Shown: positions 46,692 to 58,791, counted from the stretch's first letter. The stretch is 64,000 nucleotides of DNA from Microplitis mediator (GCF_029852145.1 NC_079971.1:2746097-2810096); one strand, 5' to 3'. Numbers and translations are program-made. Notes: a model not told the origin generated them from the letters alone.

Positions 46692-47032
46692 CCGGGTAAA
46701 AAAAAAATAACGTGATTTTGGCGTAATTTTAAAAAATGAAAACAAAGCAAGTCAAGTTTAAGTTAATTTTTTAATAAATGAAAAACATGTTTTAAGATAT
46801 GAAAACACATTTGGTTATGACTTGCTTTTGACTGTTGTCTTACTTAGTACCGATTAACGTTAACTATATAAGTCAGATTAAAGTCACGCTGTCTTGGATT
46901 TGATTTAGTTGTCTTAAATTTAAAACATTTAAGTCAAATTCAAGTTAATGTCTATGTTATAAATCATATTTATTAAGTCAAAAGCAAGTCAAATAAGTCA
47001 AAATCAAGTTATTCTTTTGACCTGAGTTGTTT
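46692..47032. mobile_element. Diverged CCCGGGT-family element
   Basis: Begins CCCGGGTAAAAAAAAAATAACG and ends ...CAAGTTATTCTTTTGACCTG; interior full of AAGTCAA/TTGACTT words. Confidence 0.6.
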
Positions 47033-47335
47033 CAGAAGATACATACATACACAAAAGTGAAGAAAATGATGAAGAGGGTCATAAGTCTTAAAATTTCGGT
47101 CTCATTTCACCCTAACTATGGTATTTTATCCGATAACTACTACATTGAGAATCAAAAATGAGGAGCAAAGTTTGTATGTAATTTCATTCTCAATTGGCCC
47201 CGCATAAGCCTACAAAAGTTGGTTGTTTGAGATCGAGATGAGGCCCAAAATTTCGACTGATATAAAGATTTTTCCCGAATAAAAAAGCAGAATGATTACC
47301 TTCACAAGTCAAATAAGAAATTAGATGAGTAACGA
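47033..47335. other. Region with ATGAGG/CCTCAT words, otherwise nothing
   Basis: Loose words shared with 38270-38500; no gene. Confidence 0.35.
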
Positions 47336-47339
47336 TGTT

Positions 47340-47573
47340 TTAAATAATGTTTTAACCGAAAATATTAAGAAAATTCCTGAACAGCAACAAAACACCATTC
47401 AAGAGATTATTAACGCTTCAAACCATAAATCTCGTAACGGTCATCGTTATTTAGAAGACTCGATGATGTTGTGCATATTACACTGCACATGAAATTCCAA
47501 CAACATTCAGATTCATACGAGACAATAACATTTTTCCACTTCCATGTCCGAACACTATCAGAAAGTAATTATT
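47340..47573 (+). pseudogene. P-element-type transposase relic, N-proximal part
   Basis: Encodes a block typical of THAP/P-element transposases (QQQNTIQEIINA, then GHRYLEDSMMLC), then breaks into other frames. It appears to be the upstream part of the relic whose next exon is at 48134; several insertions separate them. Confidence 0.65.
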
Positions 47574-47640
47574 GGACGGATTTTTGCAATAACGTCTTAA
47601 CTTATAAGGTTAGTTAAGACGTTATTGCAAAAATCCGTCC
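47574..47640. repeat. Perfect 28-bp inverted repeat hairpin
   Basis: GGACGGATTTTTGCAATAAC...and its exact inverse, with an 11-nt loop, at the edge of the transposase relic. Confidence 0.9.
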
Positions 47641-47698
47641 TATTAATGTTTAAGCATATTTGATAATTTTATATATTCTAATTGTATACTAATGTTCT

Positions 47699-47843
47699 TC
47701 TCTCTCAACATGAATATAAGTGAAATAAGTTAGTATTCACTGATTCTGAGTGCCAACCGAACCACTTTTTGAATTTAGTGGTTCGGTTTGCACTTGGAAT
47801 TAGTGAATATTCACTTATTTTCACTTATTCATGTTTAGAGAGT
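47699..47843. mobile_element. 143-bp-type hairpin MITE, copy 2
   Basis: Same centre and ends as the copy at 43409. Confidence 0.9.
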
Positions 47844-47857
47844 ATATAGTATGTTTA

Positions 47858-48105
47858 TTAAGAACCGTTTTCAGATAATTTTGTCCAAGTTTTTCTCTGA
47901 GATAAAAACCCTAAACGCTAAATAAAGACACAGACCCGATGCTTTACTCTATGAACTAGCGAAGCGCACTTCAATTTTTTGACAACTTCCATTTGTTTAC
48001 GAGAAAAGCTTGGACAAAGTTTCCATTTACTGTACAAGTGCAACAAAGATAGTACTGTTTATCCACTTGAGTGCGAATAGAGAAACAAATGAAAACTCGT
48101 CTTAA
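47858..48105 (-). mobile_element. piggyBac-like MITE, copy 3 (248 bp with TTAA)
   Basis: Reverse orientation; TTAA both ends. Its target, TTTATTAACAAAATTATT, is seen uninterrupted in the related P-element relic at about 33487-33504. Confidence 0.93.
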
Positions 48106-48133
48106 CAAAATTATTGATTTATTTATTTTTTTA

Positions 48134-48204
48134 GGCAATTGTCTAAGATTCCAATATCATGTGCATTTGGTCAGGCTTTTTTTAAAGTTTTTTCTAAATA
48201 TATG
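48134..48204 (+). pseudogene. P-element-type transposase exon fragment
   Basis: Nearly identical to 33528-33597, including the acceptor TTTTTTTAG|GCAATT; homology stops near 48204. Confidence 0.75.
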
Positions 48205-48205
48205 G

Positions 48206-49341
48206 GATGGTAACGGAAGTTTGTTCACGACATAAAAATAAATTTTACTCCGTCCTTTCAATACAGAACTTTGTACTAATGAAAACATTAGATAAAAAGT
48301 AATTATTTTTGAATGTCTGAAAAAAAAAAAAATTATATCTATTAAGCTAACAAATGATAATCTAAGTATATAACCGATATGTATTACACTGCTGCGGATA
48401 ATGTGTTATGTATAAGGTATTAACTAAATCTACTTTTCTTAATTTATTCTTGATTCAAAATACTAAGCATCGAATAAAATACGTTTTTTTTATGGCTTAT
48501 AATTTATAATCATTTATAATAATATCTACACGTCCTACTTATTGACATCGCATATCTAAGTTATTCATTCACCTACGATTTTGTTCCCACGCTCGTACTA
48601 TTTTAAAACCCATCCTATTTCTCTACCGACAGAGTTTAGATTTTTACGAACTTTTATTTAAATTCTTTGAAACTGGACACTATAGACTTATATGTCCTTT
48701 TATTGTTTTTAGATATATATATAACATATTTTAATTTCTTAACTTTTTCAAAAACAAAATTATATTGAATAATGTTAACAAAAATAAAGCTTAAATATAT
48801 AGTTTATTTTAGTAAATCATTTGTAAAAGCCTCCAAGGTCTACTTAGTAACGCGCGCGAGACTCGCATAAAATAAATCACAAAGCTATTTTGGTGACTGC
48901 CTACTCGGCCAACTACTATTATCTTACATGCCATATTGCATCGTACAAAATTTATAAATTATTGTACATGCATCAAATTTAAAAATTTATTATATACATA
49001 AAACCTATATTTATATTAGCAGTATTAAAAAAATATAAATTTTACAGAAGAATTTTAAAAAAATCAATTTTACTTCTTTATTCACAAATATTACATGTAC
49101 GTGTACATGGAAAAAAACGGATCTCAAAATTTAGTTATAATTATTATGTGGAAATTAACCCGAAACCATTAATGGATCCGATATAGCTTTCTGTTAGAAT
49201 TAATATTTAGATTTATTTTAGAGAAAATTTGCACAGTACAACGTCACTGTATTTAGTATACCTATACATGTATACATGTTTGTACAGTATACAGTTTACT
49301 GTAAAGTCCTGTATTCAGTATACCTGGTAATGTTACCTTCC
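48206..49341. other. AT-rich DNA, nothing recognised
   Basis: No gene or element seen. Confidence 0.45.
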
Positions 49342-50075
49342 ACTCTCTAAAACTAAATTAGTGAAAAACCACTAATTCTTGTGAATATTCACTAATCTAA
49401 ATTGTCCAAAGTATACGACTATGAATTAGTGACTATTCACTTTTTGAATTAGTAAAAAAAACAACATATAGAATTAGTGAAAATTTCACTGATTGAATTA
49501 GTCAAAAATGTACTAATTCACTTGTTGACGAGGATTTATTTGGAAAAATATTGTATCGTTGCTAATAATATTGTATCAATATATATTATTATTATTATGA
49601 TTATTATTTGTCATTGATTATAAAATTTTTTTAGCAACTTGATCGACTAAATTAACAATTAAAATTACTTTCATACGGTAAATATTTATATCATAATTAT
49701 AACTCATAACCTGAATCTATTGTCAATGATGGTTTTGATTCAGGTTCGGTAAAAAAAGTTGGAGTAAAAATATAAAGCTATTAAAAAATAACAAGATGTA
49801 TTATTTAGCAACTAAATTAGGTTTTATTTAATTAACTTACTTGAATTAATACTGTTCAGTTGTATTTAAAAATTATCGTAATTAATTTTGCCCTGAATTT
49901 GATAATTCAACGATAGAATAAAAAGTCCTTAAGCGAGGCGCCACTAGTAATCATTGTAGAATCCGGGGAATCACTAATGAATTAGTGAATCTAATTCAAA
50001 ATCACTAATTTTGTAGTGAATTTTAAGATCACTATTTCAATTAGTGAAATTTTCACTTATTTAGTTTTAGAGAGC
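49342..50075. mobile_element. CTCTCTAAAACTAAATTAGTG element, arms separated by unrelated DNA
   Basis: ACTCTCTAAAACTAAATTAG at 49342 pairs with CTTATTTAGTTTTAGAGAG ending 50074. AATTAGTGAA words fill 49342-49530 and 49965-50075; the middle is different and is probably an insert. Confidence 0.65.
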
Positions 50076-51057
50076 ACTATCCCTTGACCATTAATGAAGT
50101 ATTGGGAGTATACTGAGTACTGAGAGTACTGGATGTAACTAATAATTTTTCTGTTATAGTTAGTCGAGCTGAAATTCTTCACCATCAAGTGTCGATTGTC
50201 CAGATTTAGAGTCATTATGTTGCAATTAATTTAATATTATATTTCTGTCAATTTATCCTCATTTAATATTGTTTATTTAGTTTAAATTCAGTGTGTAGCT
50301 AATTTGATATTAATTAATATACTTATTTTTTCTTTTGTATCAATAAACAATAATTAAACAATACCTGAGTAGTTATTTCTAACACTTTCACTTTTGGCAT
50401 AAGGAAAAAATTACTATTCCATAAGTAAAAGATAGAAACGCTTAGTAATTTTTGGTGGTTTCGGATTACTTTCCATATCGTAACTTTGCTTAGTTTTTTT
50501 TCCCTATAAGATTATTTATTTTTATCCTTTATAAAAATATACCGGAAGTAAGTGAAAAGGTGTGGTTGTAGAAGTCTTTCTACCTCAGTTGTATATCTCT
50601 CGCGGTTCAAAGATGAGGAGGGAGAAAATGAAAAGCGAATGAATAATAAACCGTTGAATCCCCATATTAGTCGATGAATTTATTCATGAGTTTTTATGTG
50701 TCACTTGTGTATACCCTCTCATTAGGGTGGCCCAAAAAACCGATTACTTTTATTTCCGAGTAAAAAACTTGTTGGCTTGAGATGTTTTAAGAAGCCTCTC
50801 AAAAATCATCAACTTGATAAAAAATTTTTAAAAGATCGCTCACGAATTTAGAATGTTTCCAAGTTCTGTCTTTTGGACGTTTTCGAGCAACCCTTGAATA
50901 TGAAAAATAAAACTTCGATTTTTCCACCATCAATTTGTATCATAATGATTAAAAATATAACCCAATACCTAAACCAATAACTTTATTATGTCAAAAAAAA
51001 GTGAATCGACTGCATTCAAGCGAGTCAACAAACTAGCGCCAATCGGTCTTTCTACAG
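50076..51057. other. AT-rich DNA, nothing recognised
   Basis: No gene or element seen. Confidence 0.45.
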
Positions 51058-51290
51058 TACGGAAAAAAATATCGTGATTAGAACGATCTAATGGTTAATG
51101 ATGCGCGTATCGCGATCGAAGATAGCGACACCGTCACGATCCATATTCTATTCCCATTCACGATCCGGTTGCTGATGGCAGCATCATATACGTATCGATA
51201 ATCGCACTAACCTCGAAATAGCTCAACGACTATCATCGTGACAGTCAGAATACTGTATCGTTCTAGTCGCGATATTTTTTTCGCCGTATA
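51058..51290 (+). mobile_element. TACGGAAAAAAATATCGTGATT element, copy 1
   Basis: Ends TACGGAAAAAAATATCG and CGATATTTTTTTCGCCGTA; the interior has CGATCG/ATCGCGAT words. A diverged second copy is at 59738. Confidence 0.8.
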
Positions 51291-51647
51291 CAGGGAAAAA
51301 AATAGATAGGAATGCGGTTACTGTGCTACACAAGAATGATCGTAAAGTATGTGAAACTGATCTTAGCATATTACTAGTTCTCGTTATAATAGGAGTGAGT
51401 AGTTTTGACTGCGACTGAGTACAATTGAACATAGTAACCATTAGTACGTACTCAGAAAATTAAGTAATTGTGTTTATTTCTTTATTCAATATTATCAATC
51501 ATCTAGATAATATTCACTACTATCGGATTGATTGTTAAAATTTTACCATCACTAGATGATAATTCCTATCATTTAATTTTCTGAGTGTATATTACTTATG
51601 TCAAAAATACGACCGGTTATCGTGTTCACAGTCACCGTTCGCTTTTC

Positions 51648-51788
51648 ACTCTAAACATGAATAAGTGGAATAAGTGAATATTCACTAATTCTGAGTGCCA
51701 ACCGAACCACTTTTTGAAATTAGTGGTTCGGTTTGCACTTGGAATTAGTGAATATTCACTTATTTTCACTAATTCATGTTTAGAGAGC
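51648..51788. mobile_element. 143-bp-type hairpin MITE, copy 3
   Basis: Same centre and ends as the copy at 43409. Confidence 0.9.
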
Positions 51789-51804
51789 AGATAATACAGG
51801 TTCC

Positions 51805-52310
51805 TTTCAGGAGTAGATGTGTTATTATATAAAATAGGTATTAGGCACTGTGTGAAGATGCGAATGACTCCCCGGACAAATGCGTTCCCTTGTTCAACAC
51901 TTTAAAAATGAATCAGTGAAATTCACTTCAAATTAGTGAATATTCACTGGGAACCAGCTATAAGTATACCACTGGTTGAATTAGTGGTATACTTATAGCT
52001 GTAGAAATAGTGACTATTCACTGATTCGCGAGAATTTCACTAATTCATTTTTAGAGAGCATAGTAACCATTTTCCTGTGCTGGGCAGGAATTGTTGTGTT
52101 TACTCACAAGTGTTTGACTACTGAATAAAATTAGTCCTCGCTAAATAGTAGTTAGACTTGTAACTAAAAACAACAGGTTCCTGCCCAACACAGGAATGGT
52201 TATTATGCTGAATATAACAATAGAACGCATTTACCCGGTAAGTCTTTCGCATCTTCACACAGCACCTGTACCTATTTTATATATTATTATAAACCTGATA
52301 ACATCTTTTA
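51805..52310. mobile_element. Palindromic element split by a hairpin MITE (51894-52060)
   Basis: ATATAAAATAGGTA...CTGTGTGAAGATGCGAA on the left and its inverse on the right; CCTGTGCTGGGCAGGAA and TTCCTGCCCAACACAGG also pair. The inserted hairpin is like the inner copy at 29146. Confidence 0.85.
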
Positions 52311-53196
52311 TATTTTAAATTATTCAAATGACAAATTAAAAAGTTAGTGAAACAAAAAAAAAGTTACAAATGTCATTTCAGTTTAAAAGTAATAGAACAA
52401 TTTTTAAAAAATCGTCAATATATACATGAAAAAATAATGTGATATACGTAAGGGAGAAACACAAGCGCCGGCGCCAAGTAAAAAGAGTACAGTTATAGAG
52501 TAGACAGTCGATAAACACTTGGGTGCCCCCTTATTTCACAGTCGACTGTAGTTGCCTGACTTATTCCCCTTACTTTCATTCGTGTTCTCTTATGATATGA
52601 AAAAAACTTAACACCCCCGTGAAGCCTAATGACATAAAACACGGCGGGGGTGATGTGTTCTATCTGCAGGACATTATATATATATATGTGTACATATATA
52701 TATTTATGTGACGCACGTGCTGTACAGCAAAAGGCAAAATAAGTCGTAAAAATAATTAACAAGTAAAATATATTTATTTGATAATTGTGTCTATGATAAA
52801 ATTTAAGACTACATATAAATTAGTTAATAACCTGACGCTCATAATTTTATCCAAGCACGCCGAGTTAAGTAACTGACGAAAAAAAGGCACACTCTATAGA
52901 GTAGACATTGTTGCGATACCAGGACTTTGGTGTGTACCAACGTAACATATCTGCTTCTCGGGAACTCGAGCGCCAGGATATACCAGGAAAGTATGTATTA
53001 TCCTTAAGCAAGGAGGATGTTTGCGCTTGAGTGACGTCATATTACGTGATCAAGTTAAATTATACGGAGACTAACGAATATATATAAGAAGAATTTTTTA
53101 TGTATAGTACGTGTAGAAAGTCGGATATTCAAACATAAAAAGTAACTAATTAACGCTAATTAGTCGACATTATTTCCAATATTCTTACAATTCATT
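52311..53196. other. AT-rich DNA, nothing recognised
   Basis: A CRE-like TGACGTCA at about 53032 and TA tracts at 52676-52710. No gene supported. Confidence 0.45.
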
Positions 53197-53339
53197 GCTC
53201 TCTAAACATGAATAAGTAAAATAAGGGAATATTCACTAATTCTGAGTGCCAAACGAACCACTTTTTGAAATTAGTGGTTCGGTTTGCACTTGGAATTCGT
53301 GAATATTCACTTATTTTCACTAATTCATGTTTAGAGAGT
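53197..53339. mobile_element. 143-bp-type hairpin MITE, copy 4
   Basis: Same centre and ends as the copy at 43409. Confidence 0.9.
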
Positions 53340-53409
53340 GTGCTTTACTAGATCTATTGATGGAAACAAGCCTGTAATAAAATATTTCATTTTACTGTAA
53401 ATTAAATCT

Positions 53410-53545
53410 GTAAAAAAGTATATTATTTTAACATACATTATAGTCACTTTTATCACATTTCACGGTGTGCTAAATATTTCTATAGTTTGCTTATGGTGTT
53501 TCAATGTTACTTGGCAAGTGTGTTAATTTCGACTACAAAGCTATG
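53410..53545. mobile_element. Relic of the ACACTCTAAAACCAAGTGTG family
   Basis: TTTCACGGTGTGCTAAA...CAAGTGTGTTAATTT matches the intact copy at 56273. Confidence 0.65.
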
Positions 53546-53547
53546 CT

Positions 53548-54466
53548 ATTCTCTAAAAACGAATTAGTAAAAATCGATATTTGGTAGTGAATAGTCACTT
53601 ATTGTTAGTGAAAAGTATACCATTATTGGAATTAGTGGCATGATTTTCATCAGTAAACAGTGAATAGTCACTATTCCAAATTTAAGAGAGTATTCTTTAA
53701 AGACGAATTAGTGAAAATCGCATGACAATCACTATTTAGCAGTGAATAGTCACTTATGGTTAGTGAAAAGTATACTACTATTTGAATTAGGGAAATACTT
53801 TTCACTAGTAAACAGTGAATAGTAACTATTTCAAATTTAAGAGAGTATTCTTTAAAGACGAATTAGTGAAAATCGCATGACAATCACTATTTAGCAGTGA
53901 ATAGTCACTTATGGTCAGTGAAAAGTTTACCACTATTTGAATTAGTAACATACTTTTCACCAGTAAACAGTGAATAGTCACTATTTCAAATTTAAGAGAG
54001 TATTCTTTAAAGACGAATTAGTGAAAATCGCATGACAATCACTATTTGGCAGTGAATAGTCACTTATCGCCAGTGAAAAATATACCATTATTTGAATTAG
54101 TGGTATGATTTTCATCAGTAAACAATGAATAGTCACTATTTCAAATTTAAGAGAGTATTCTTTAAAGACGAATTAGTGAAAATCGCATGACAAACACTAT
54201 TTGGCAGTGAATAGTCACTTATGGCCAGTGAAAAGTATACCACTATTTGAATTAGGGAAATACTTTTCACTAGTAAACAGTGAATAGTCACTATTTCAAA
54301 TTTAAGAGAGTATTCTTTAAAGACGAATTAGTGAAAATCGCATGACAATCACTATTTGGCAGTGAATAGTCACTTATGGCCAATGAAAAGTATACCACTA
54401 TTTGAATTAGTAACATACTTTTCACTAGTAAACAGTGAATAGTCACTATTTCAAATTTAAGAGAGT
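53548..54466. repeat. Tandem array of a palindromic 155-bp unit, six copies
   Basis: The junction GAGAGTATTCTTTAAAGACG begins at 53686, 53841, 53996, 54151 and 54306, exactly 155 bp apart each time, and the last unit ends at about 54466. The first unit is shorter (about 138 bp). Each unit is itself a foldback (CACTATTT...AGTGAATAGTCAC...). Confidence 0.95.
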
Positions 54467-54495
54467 ACATTTACAATTAATCTAATAATTTGAGT

Positions 54496-54638
54496 ACTCT
54501 CTTAACATGAATAAGTGAAATAAGTGAATATTCACTAATTCTGAGTGCCAACCGAACCACTTTTTGAAATAAGTGGTTCGGTTTGCACTTCGCCTTAGTG
54601 AATATTCACTTATTTTCACTTATTCATGTTTAGAGAGT
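54496..54638. mobile_element. 143-bp-type hairpin MITE, copy 5
   Basis: Same centre and ends as the copy at 43409. Confidence 0.9.
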
Positions 54639-54639
54639 A

Positions 54640-56272
54640 CACAAAACATCGTGAATAATTTTATGTGAACTCGATAATTTCAAAAACGCATTTTTACAAT
54701 TGATGACTACGATTGTTCATAATATCCTTCATCAAGTTTTATGGATGACTATATTGTGGACTATACGATAGTTGTAATTATCAGTATGCATACCATGGTT
54801 GGTATAAAATTTCATCAATTCAAAACAGGATAATCCTGACAAATACTTGAATTATTTTGATCATTATTAAAGTATATTAGTATTAATAATTACAAAGACT
54901 GTTTATACTTCATCTATCGAAGCAATAGTAATAGTTGCAACGTTCAATGAGTTGTAGAACAATCAAGACTAACGAGAAACGATCGCGTGATTAGAATAAA
55001 ATAGTAATTTGATTCCAGTTTGTTTGGCGGATCATTACAGCTCACCAAAAATAAGATACTTTGAGAAGATGGATGATTCACTATTAAATTATATACTTGT
55101 AAAGTATATGGTGCAGTTGAAATATTTGAAACTGGCTATACAGTAGAGGCTATTTTAAATTTTCCCATTAACTGATATACTTTATGTATGCATACATTAT
55201 AGGTAAAAAGGTATAATGCTGGAGGATATATTAGAGAGTGTGGTAAATGCAAAATACGTTGGCAATATAAAGTGGCGATGTATATATGTGTATATGTATA
55301 ACTATATAAGAGGGGAGAACACGTTTTCAGGACGAAAGGACTAGCGGTGGCGCCAAGCATAGCCTTTGAGGCGCGTAGGACAATGGAGTCTTCGAATAAG
55401 GAGCAGAGTAACAGAAAATCCGGGTAGTGTACAGAATCGCGTGCGCTACACTCTCTTTCTCTACCCCCGTACGGTGATTTTATTGTGGGAGGCGAACGTG
55501 AGAGTGCCGTACCTGCGACACGCGACCAAGTCATATCACGCAAACAGACAAACAAAAATAATAATAAAAAATCATCAACTGAAAATCATTATTCCTTCAT
55601 ACAACACATTGTTTTTTTTTTTTTATGTTTAAACATATTTCTATACGCACAATATAAACATATGTGAGTCAAGTTTTTAAAAATATTAGAATCTTGGTCC
55701 ACTTATTTATAGATCAGAAAGAAAACTATAGCATAATCAGTTACACTAATCGGCATACTGCCAGATTTACAGTAAATTAAGTCATCTTGTTTCAAGATTT
55801 TTTTTACTGCCTGGTTATTTGCAGCTTAAACTTGAAGATGTTACTCATTGTAATGTTACATTTCTGTACATACTTTGGAATCTACAATCGTATACATATA
55901 TATTAAAAAAGGCACACATCGATCGGTTACTGCGTGACACAAATAATCGAACAACTTTTAGTTCAAGAGCAGTGCAGTACATAATTGAGTCTGCACAAAT
56001 AAAAGTTCGTGTACTAAACATACTAATTTAGGTGCAGCGCAATGATCGGTGGTGTGCTGACGGTAATTATCGTTAATATAAGCGAATAAGCGAAACTCAA
56101 AAGAGAGGAAAAAAGCGCAGCAGAAATCCAGTGCATAGGTCATTTGAGGAATAGGGGCCAGAAAATGACGAAATCTATAGGAATACTATGGTCATATTTT
56201 CAGTATACAGAAAAAACTACTGTATTGCGATTTTTATCGGTTTTTTGGGACTTTCTCGACTATTTGCTGCTT
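54640..56272. other. No recognised gene
   Basis: A 139-codon minus-strand frame (55136-55555) has no domain, and its composition looks random. Otherwise AT-rich DNA. Confidence 0.45.
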
Positions 56273-56480
56273 ACACTCTAAAACCAAGTGTGTTACAAGT
56301 GTATTATTTTAACACGCATTAAATGTGTTCTATGTTTAATGGCCATAAACAAAACTATAGTTTTTTGTAGTCACTTAAAACACGTTTCACGGTGTGTTAA
56401 AAATCTATATATTGCTTATGGCGATTCAATGTTATTTTGCAAGTGTGTTAATTTTGACTACACACTTAGTTTTAGAGTGT
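56273..56480. mobile_element. ACACTCTAAAACCAAGTGTG element, intact copy
   Basis: ACACTCTAAAACCAAGTGTG and CACACTTAGTTTTAGAGTGT are inverted ends about 208 bp apart; AACAC/GTGTT words inside. Confidence 0.85.
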
Positions 56481-56612
56481 ATGACCCCCCCAATTCTGAC
56501 TTCAGATTCGTGTTCAACAGGAGAAAATACACTAGAAAATTATAGTCTGACACCCAGCACACACCACTTTTTTTTTGTGGACCTGTATAATAAAATCACC
56601 TTCTATAGTACA

Positions 56613-56952
56613 CCCATACAAAGTCGCCGAGCTTCGAAATTTTCCCATAGATCGGCCGATGCCTGGTTTGCAATGATTGGCCAATAAATGGCTAACTATA
56701 CTGGCCCGTCCATGGTGAATCATAGGCAGCCTTTTTTTGCTTATAAAAACGGCGAACAATTAACCGCCGTTCGTTGGCCAACGGTTTGATCGAGCGCTCT
56801 TGATACCATGCTTTGGCCGATGATTGATTGTCACGATTGGCCAATGCTTGGCATACCGTTATCATCCGATATTTAGCCGATCTTCGGCCGATGCTTGAAA
56901 ATTGGCAGCCATTCACGACCCAGTAATGGGCCGATTCTTTTTTTTGTATGGG
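56613..56952 (+). mobile_element. CCCATACAAA MITE, copy 3 (340 bp)
   Basis: Same orientation as copy 1; flanked by CA on both sides. Confidence 0.92.
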
Positions 56953-56954
56953 CA

Positions 56955-57912
56955 ATGCTGCCTCATTCTAATAATATAAGTATGTATTTCTTAACAAGTA
57001 AACAAATTTCTATTAATCGAAACTAAAATTATTTTTGAAGTGAAAATAGTTTATGGAAAAATTTCCACACGTCGAATTATTGTCAGATCTCTACCCGATT
57101 CGAAAAATAATTTCGGGTGTTGGCCTTAATAATAGATCTTGGACTCGTGTAGTCCTCCTTCGGCAGTTTTAGTCAGATGTCTCAATTTAGCCTCAACATG
57201 AATATTATTGTATGAGGACCAAATCTGTTGAAAATCGGGACCTAGAAATAATTTCATAACCAGTTTTATGTCAATGAAAAATTATAGCGCTGTAATATAT
57301 AAATATGTTACTCTCAATATAATAGTTAGTGGGCACGACATAATATCCAGAGTTTTGTGCGGTACATTAATTTGTGCCCAACCAGTTATAAGCTCAGGCA
57401 ACACGTATCATTCGTGTGCTGTAGTGTAATTAATCATATGCGCCCACCAGCCATTAATATTATATGCTGCACTGATGCTCTCAGAACTTTCTGATACCAC
57501 TTGTTGTGCACGGTAGTGCTTCATCATATATTTTACATAAATAAACAGCAATAAAACATATACCTAATTAAAATTAAATCAGATTTCATTTCAAATGAGT
57601 TAATAATCTCTGCAAATCGGCTTGGATTATAAATGTCATTAAATTTTATGAATTTATTTCCAAAGAGTCCGAATGAATCAAAATTTCGATCCTTGTAAAG
57701 TTCGCTTAGACGAACTAAGTTTGTCTAATTAGACGGTAATTAGATCTTGACAAGAGAAATACTCAATGAAATTATAGACAGCATTCAATAGAATTTTAGT
57801 AGAACTTAAATTTCGATTCTGGCAAATAGTCAACTTTTTGACGCAACGTTCAAATTATTCAGGAGTTTTTAATCCACACATTTAGGACACATTTGGATTT
57901 GCAAAGTTACAA
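56955..57912. other. No gene; a loose inverted repeat
   Basis: ATATAATAGTTAGTGGGCAC (about 57318) and GCGCCCACCAGCCATTAATAT (about 57441) are roughly inverse and may mark an old element. Confidence 0.4.
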
Positions 57913-58182
57913 GGAAAAATGATTCTTGTTTGAAATGCTACGGTGTCGTAGTACAGCCGGACTATGTCGGCCTCCAGATGGAAACTGAAATACACATATG
58001 CAAAAATTATTATGGCCATAGTAAAATCGACAATGATAACAGTAATTTGGGATATAATCGTTGTCTATTTTATTAATGGTGATAGTAATTTTTGCATGTG
58101 TGTATTTCAATTTCCGTCAGGTGGCTAACATGGTCCGGCTATACTATGACACTATACCATTTCAAAAAAGAATAATTTTTCC
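57913..58182. mobile_element. Palindromic MITE, about 100-bp arms
   Basis: GGAAAAATGATTCTTGTTTG...GTACAGCCGGAC... on the left is inverse to ...GTCCGGCTATAC...AAAGAATAATTTTTCC on the right. Confidence 0.88.
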
Positions 58183-58386
58183 ACACAGAAAAAACAGATA
58201 TCTTGAGTCAAGAAAATATTTTTGAAGACAAACGTTTTCGGGAACCAAGTCAAGATTTTCTTGAGCCAAGAGAATTCGTCTTGGTTGGAGAAGATTTCTA
58301 CTTTATCTGAGAAAATTTAGGTCTCAAAAAAAATTTTCTTGAATCAAGAATATTTACCTTCAGTCGAGAATTTTTTTTTTTGTGTG
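58182..58386. mobile_element. CACACAGAAAAAA element with CTTGAGTCAAGAAAAT words
   Basis: Ends CACACAGAAAAAACAG and TTTTTTTTTTTGTGTG. Interior words such as TTGAGTCAAGAAA and TTTTCTTGA are self-complementary. Adjoins the preceding element directly. Confidence 0.75.
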
Positions 58387-58791
58387 CAGGTACTACATTA
58401 ACACAAATAAAAGTAATTTCTTAGTTGATTTTATCGCTTAAACTAAATTATCATTAACCAGCCATAATTTGCCATTGATAATCATTAAATTTTAGATAAC
58501 TGATAAAAAATAATAACTTTAACAAAAGTAGTGACAAATGAACGTGGTGTCACGCAGTAAATTAGTCGCGTGGGAATATTACCGTGCGGCAATATAATAC
58601 ATTTGGTCACTAATCCAATGACGTTATTATCCGATTCTAAAGCTGTATATATAATGATAATTGTAATTTTTGTTACTAAACGATTGACTTTTGGCTTTTA
58701 ATCGACATGGACATAATTTCGATTATTAACAAAATTAGTACATAATAATTGATAATAGTTATTATGAAAAATTATAAAAAATATAATGAAC

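Noticed and set aside
53548..54466. CRISPR array
   Set aside because: Regular spacing, but the whole 155-bp unit is repeated with no unique spacers, and the DNA is eukaryotic.
55136..55555. 139-codon minus-strand frame
   Set aside because: No domain, random-looking composition, no conserved context.
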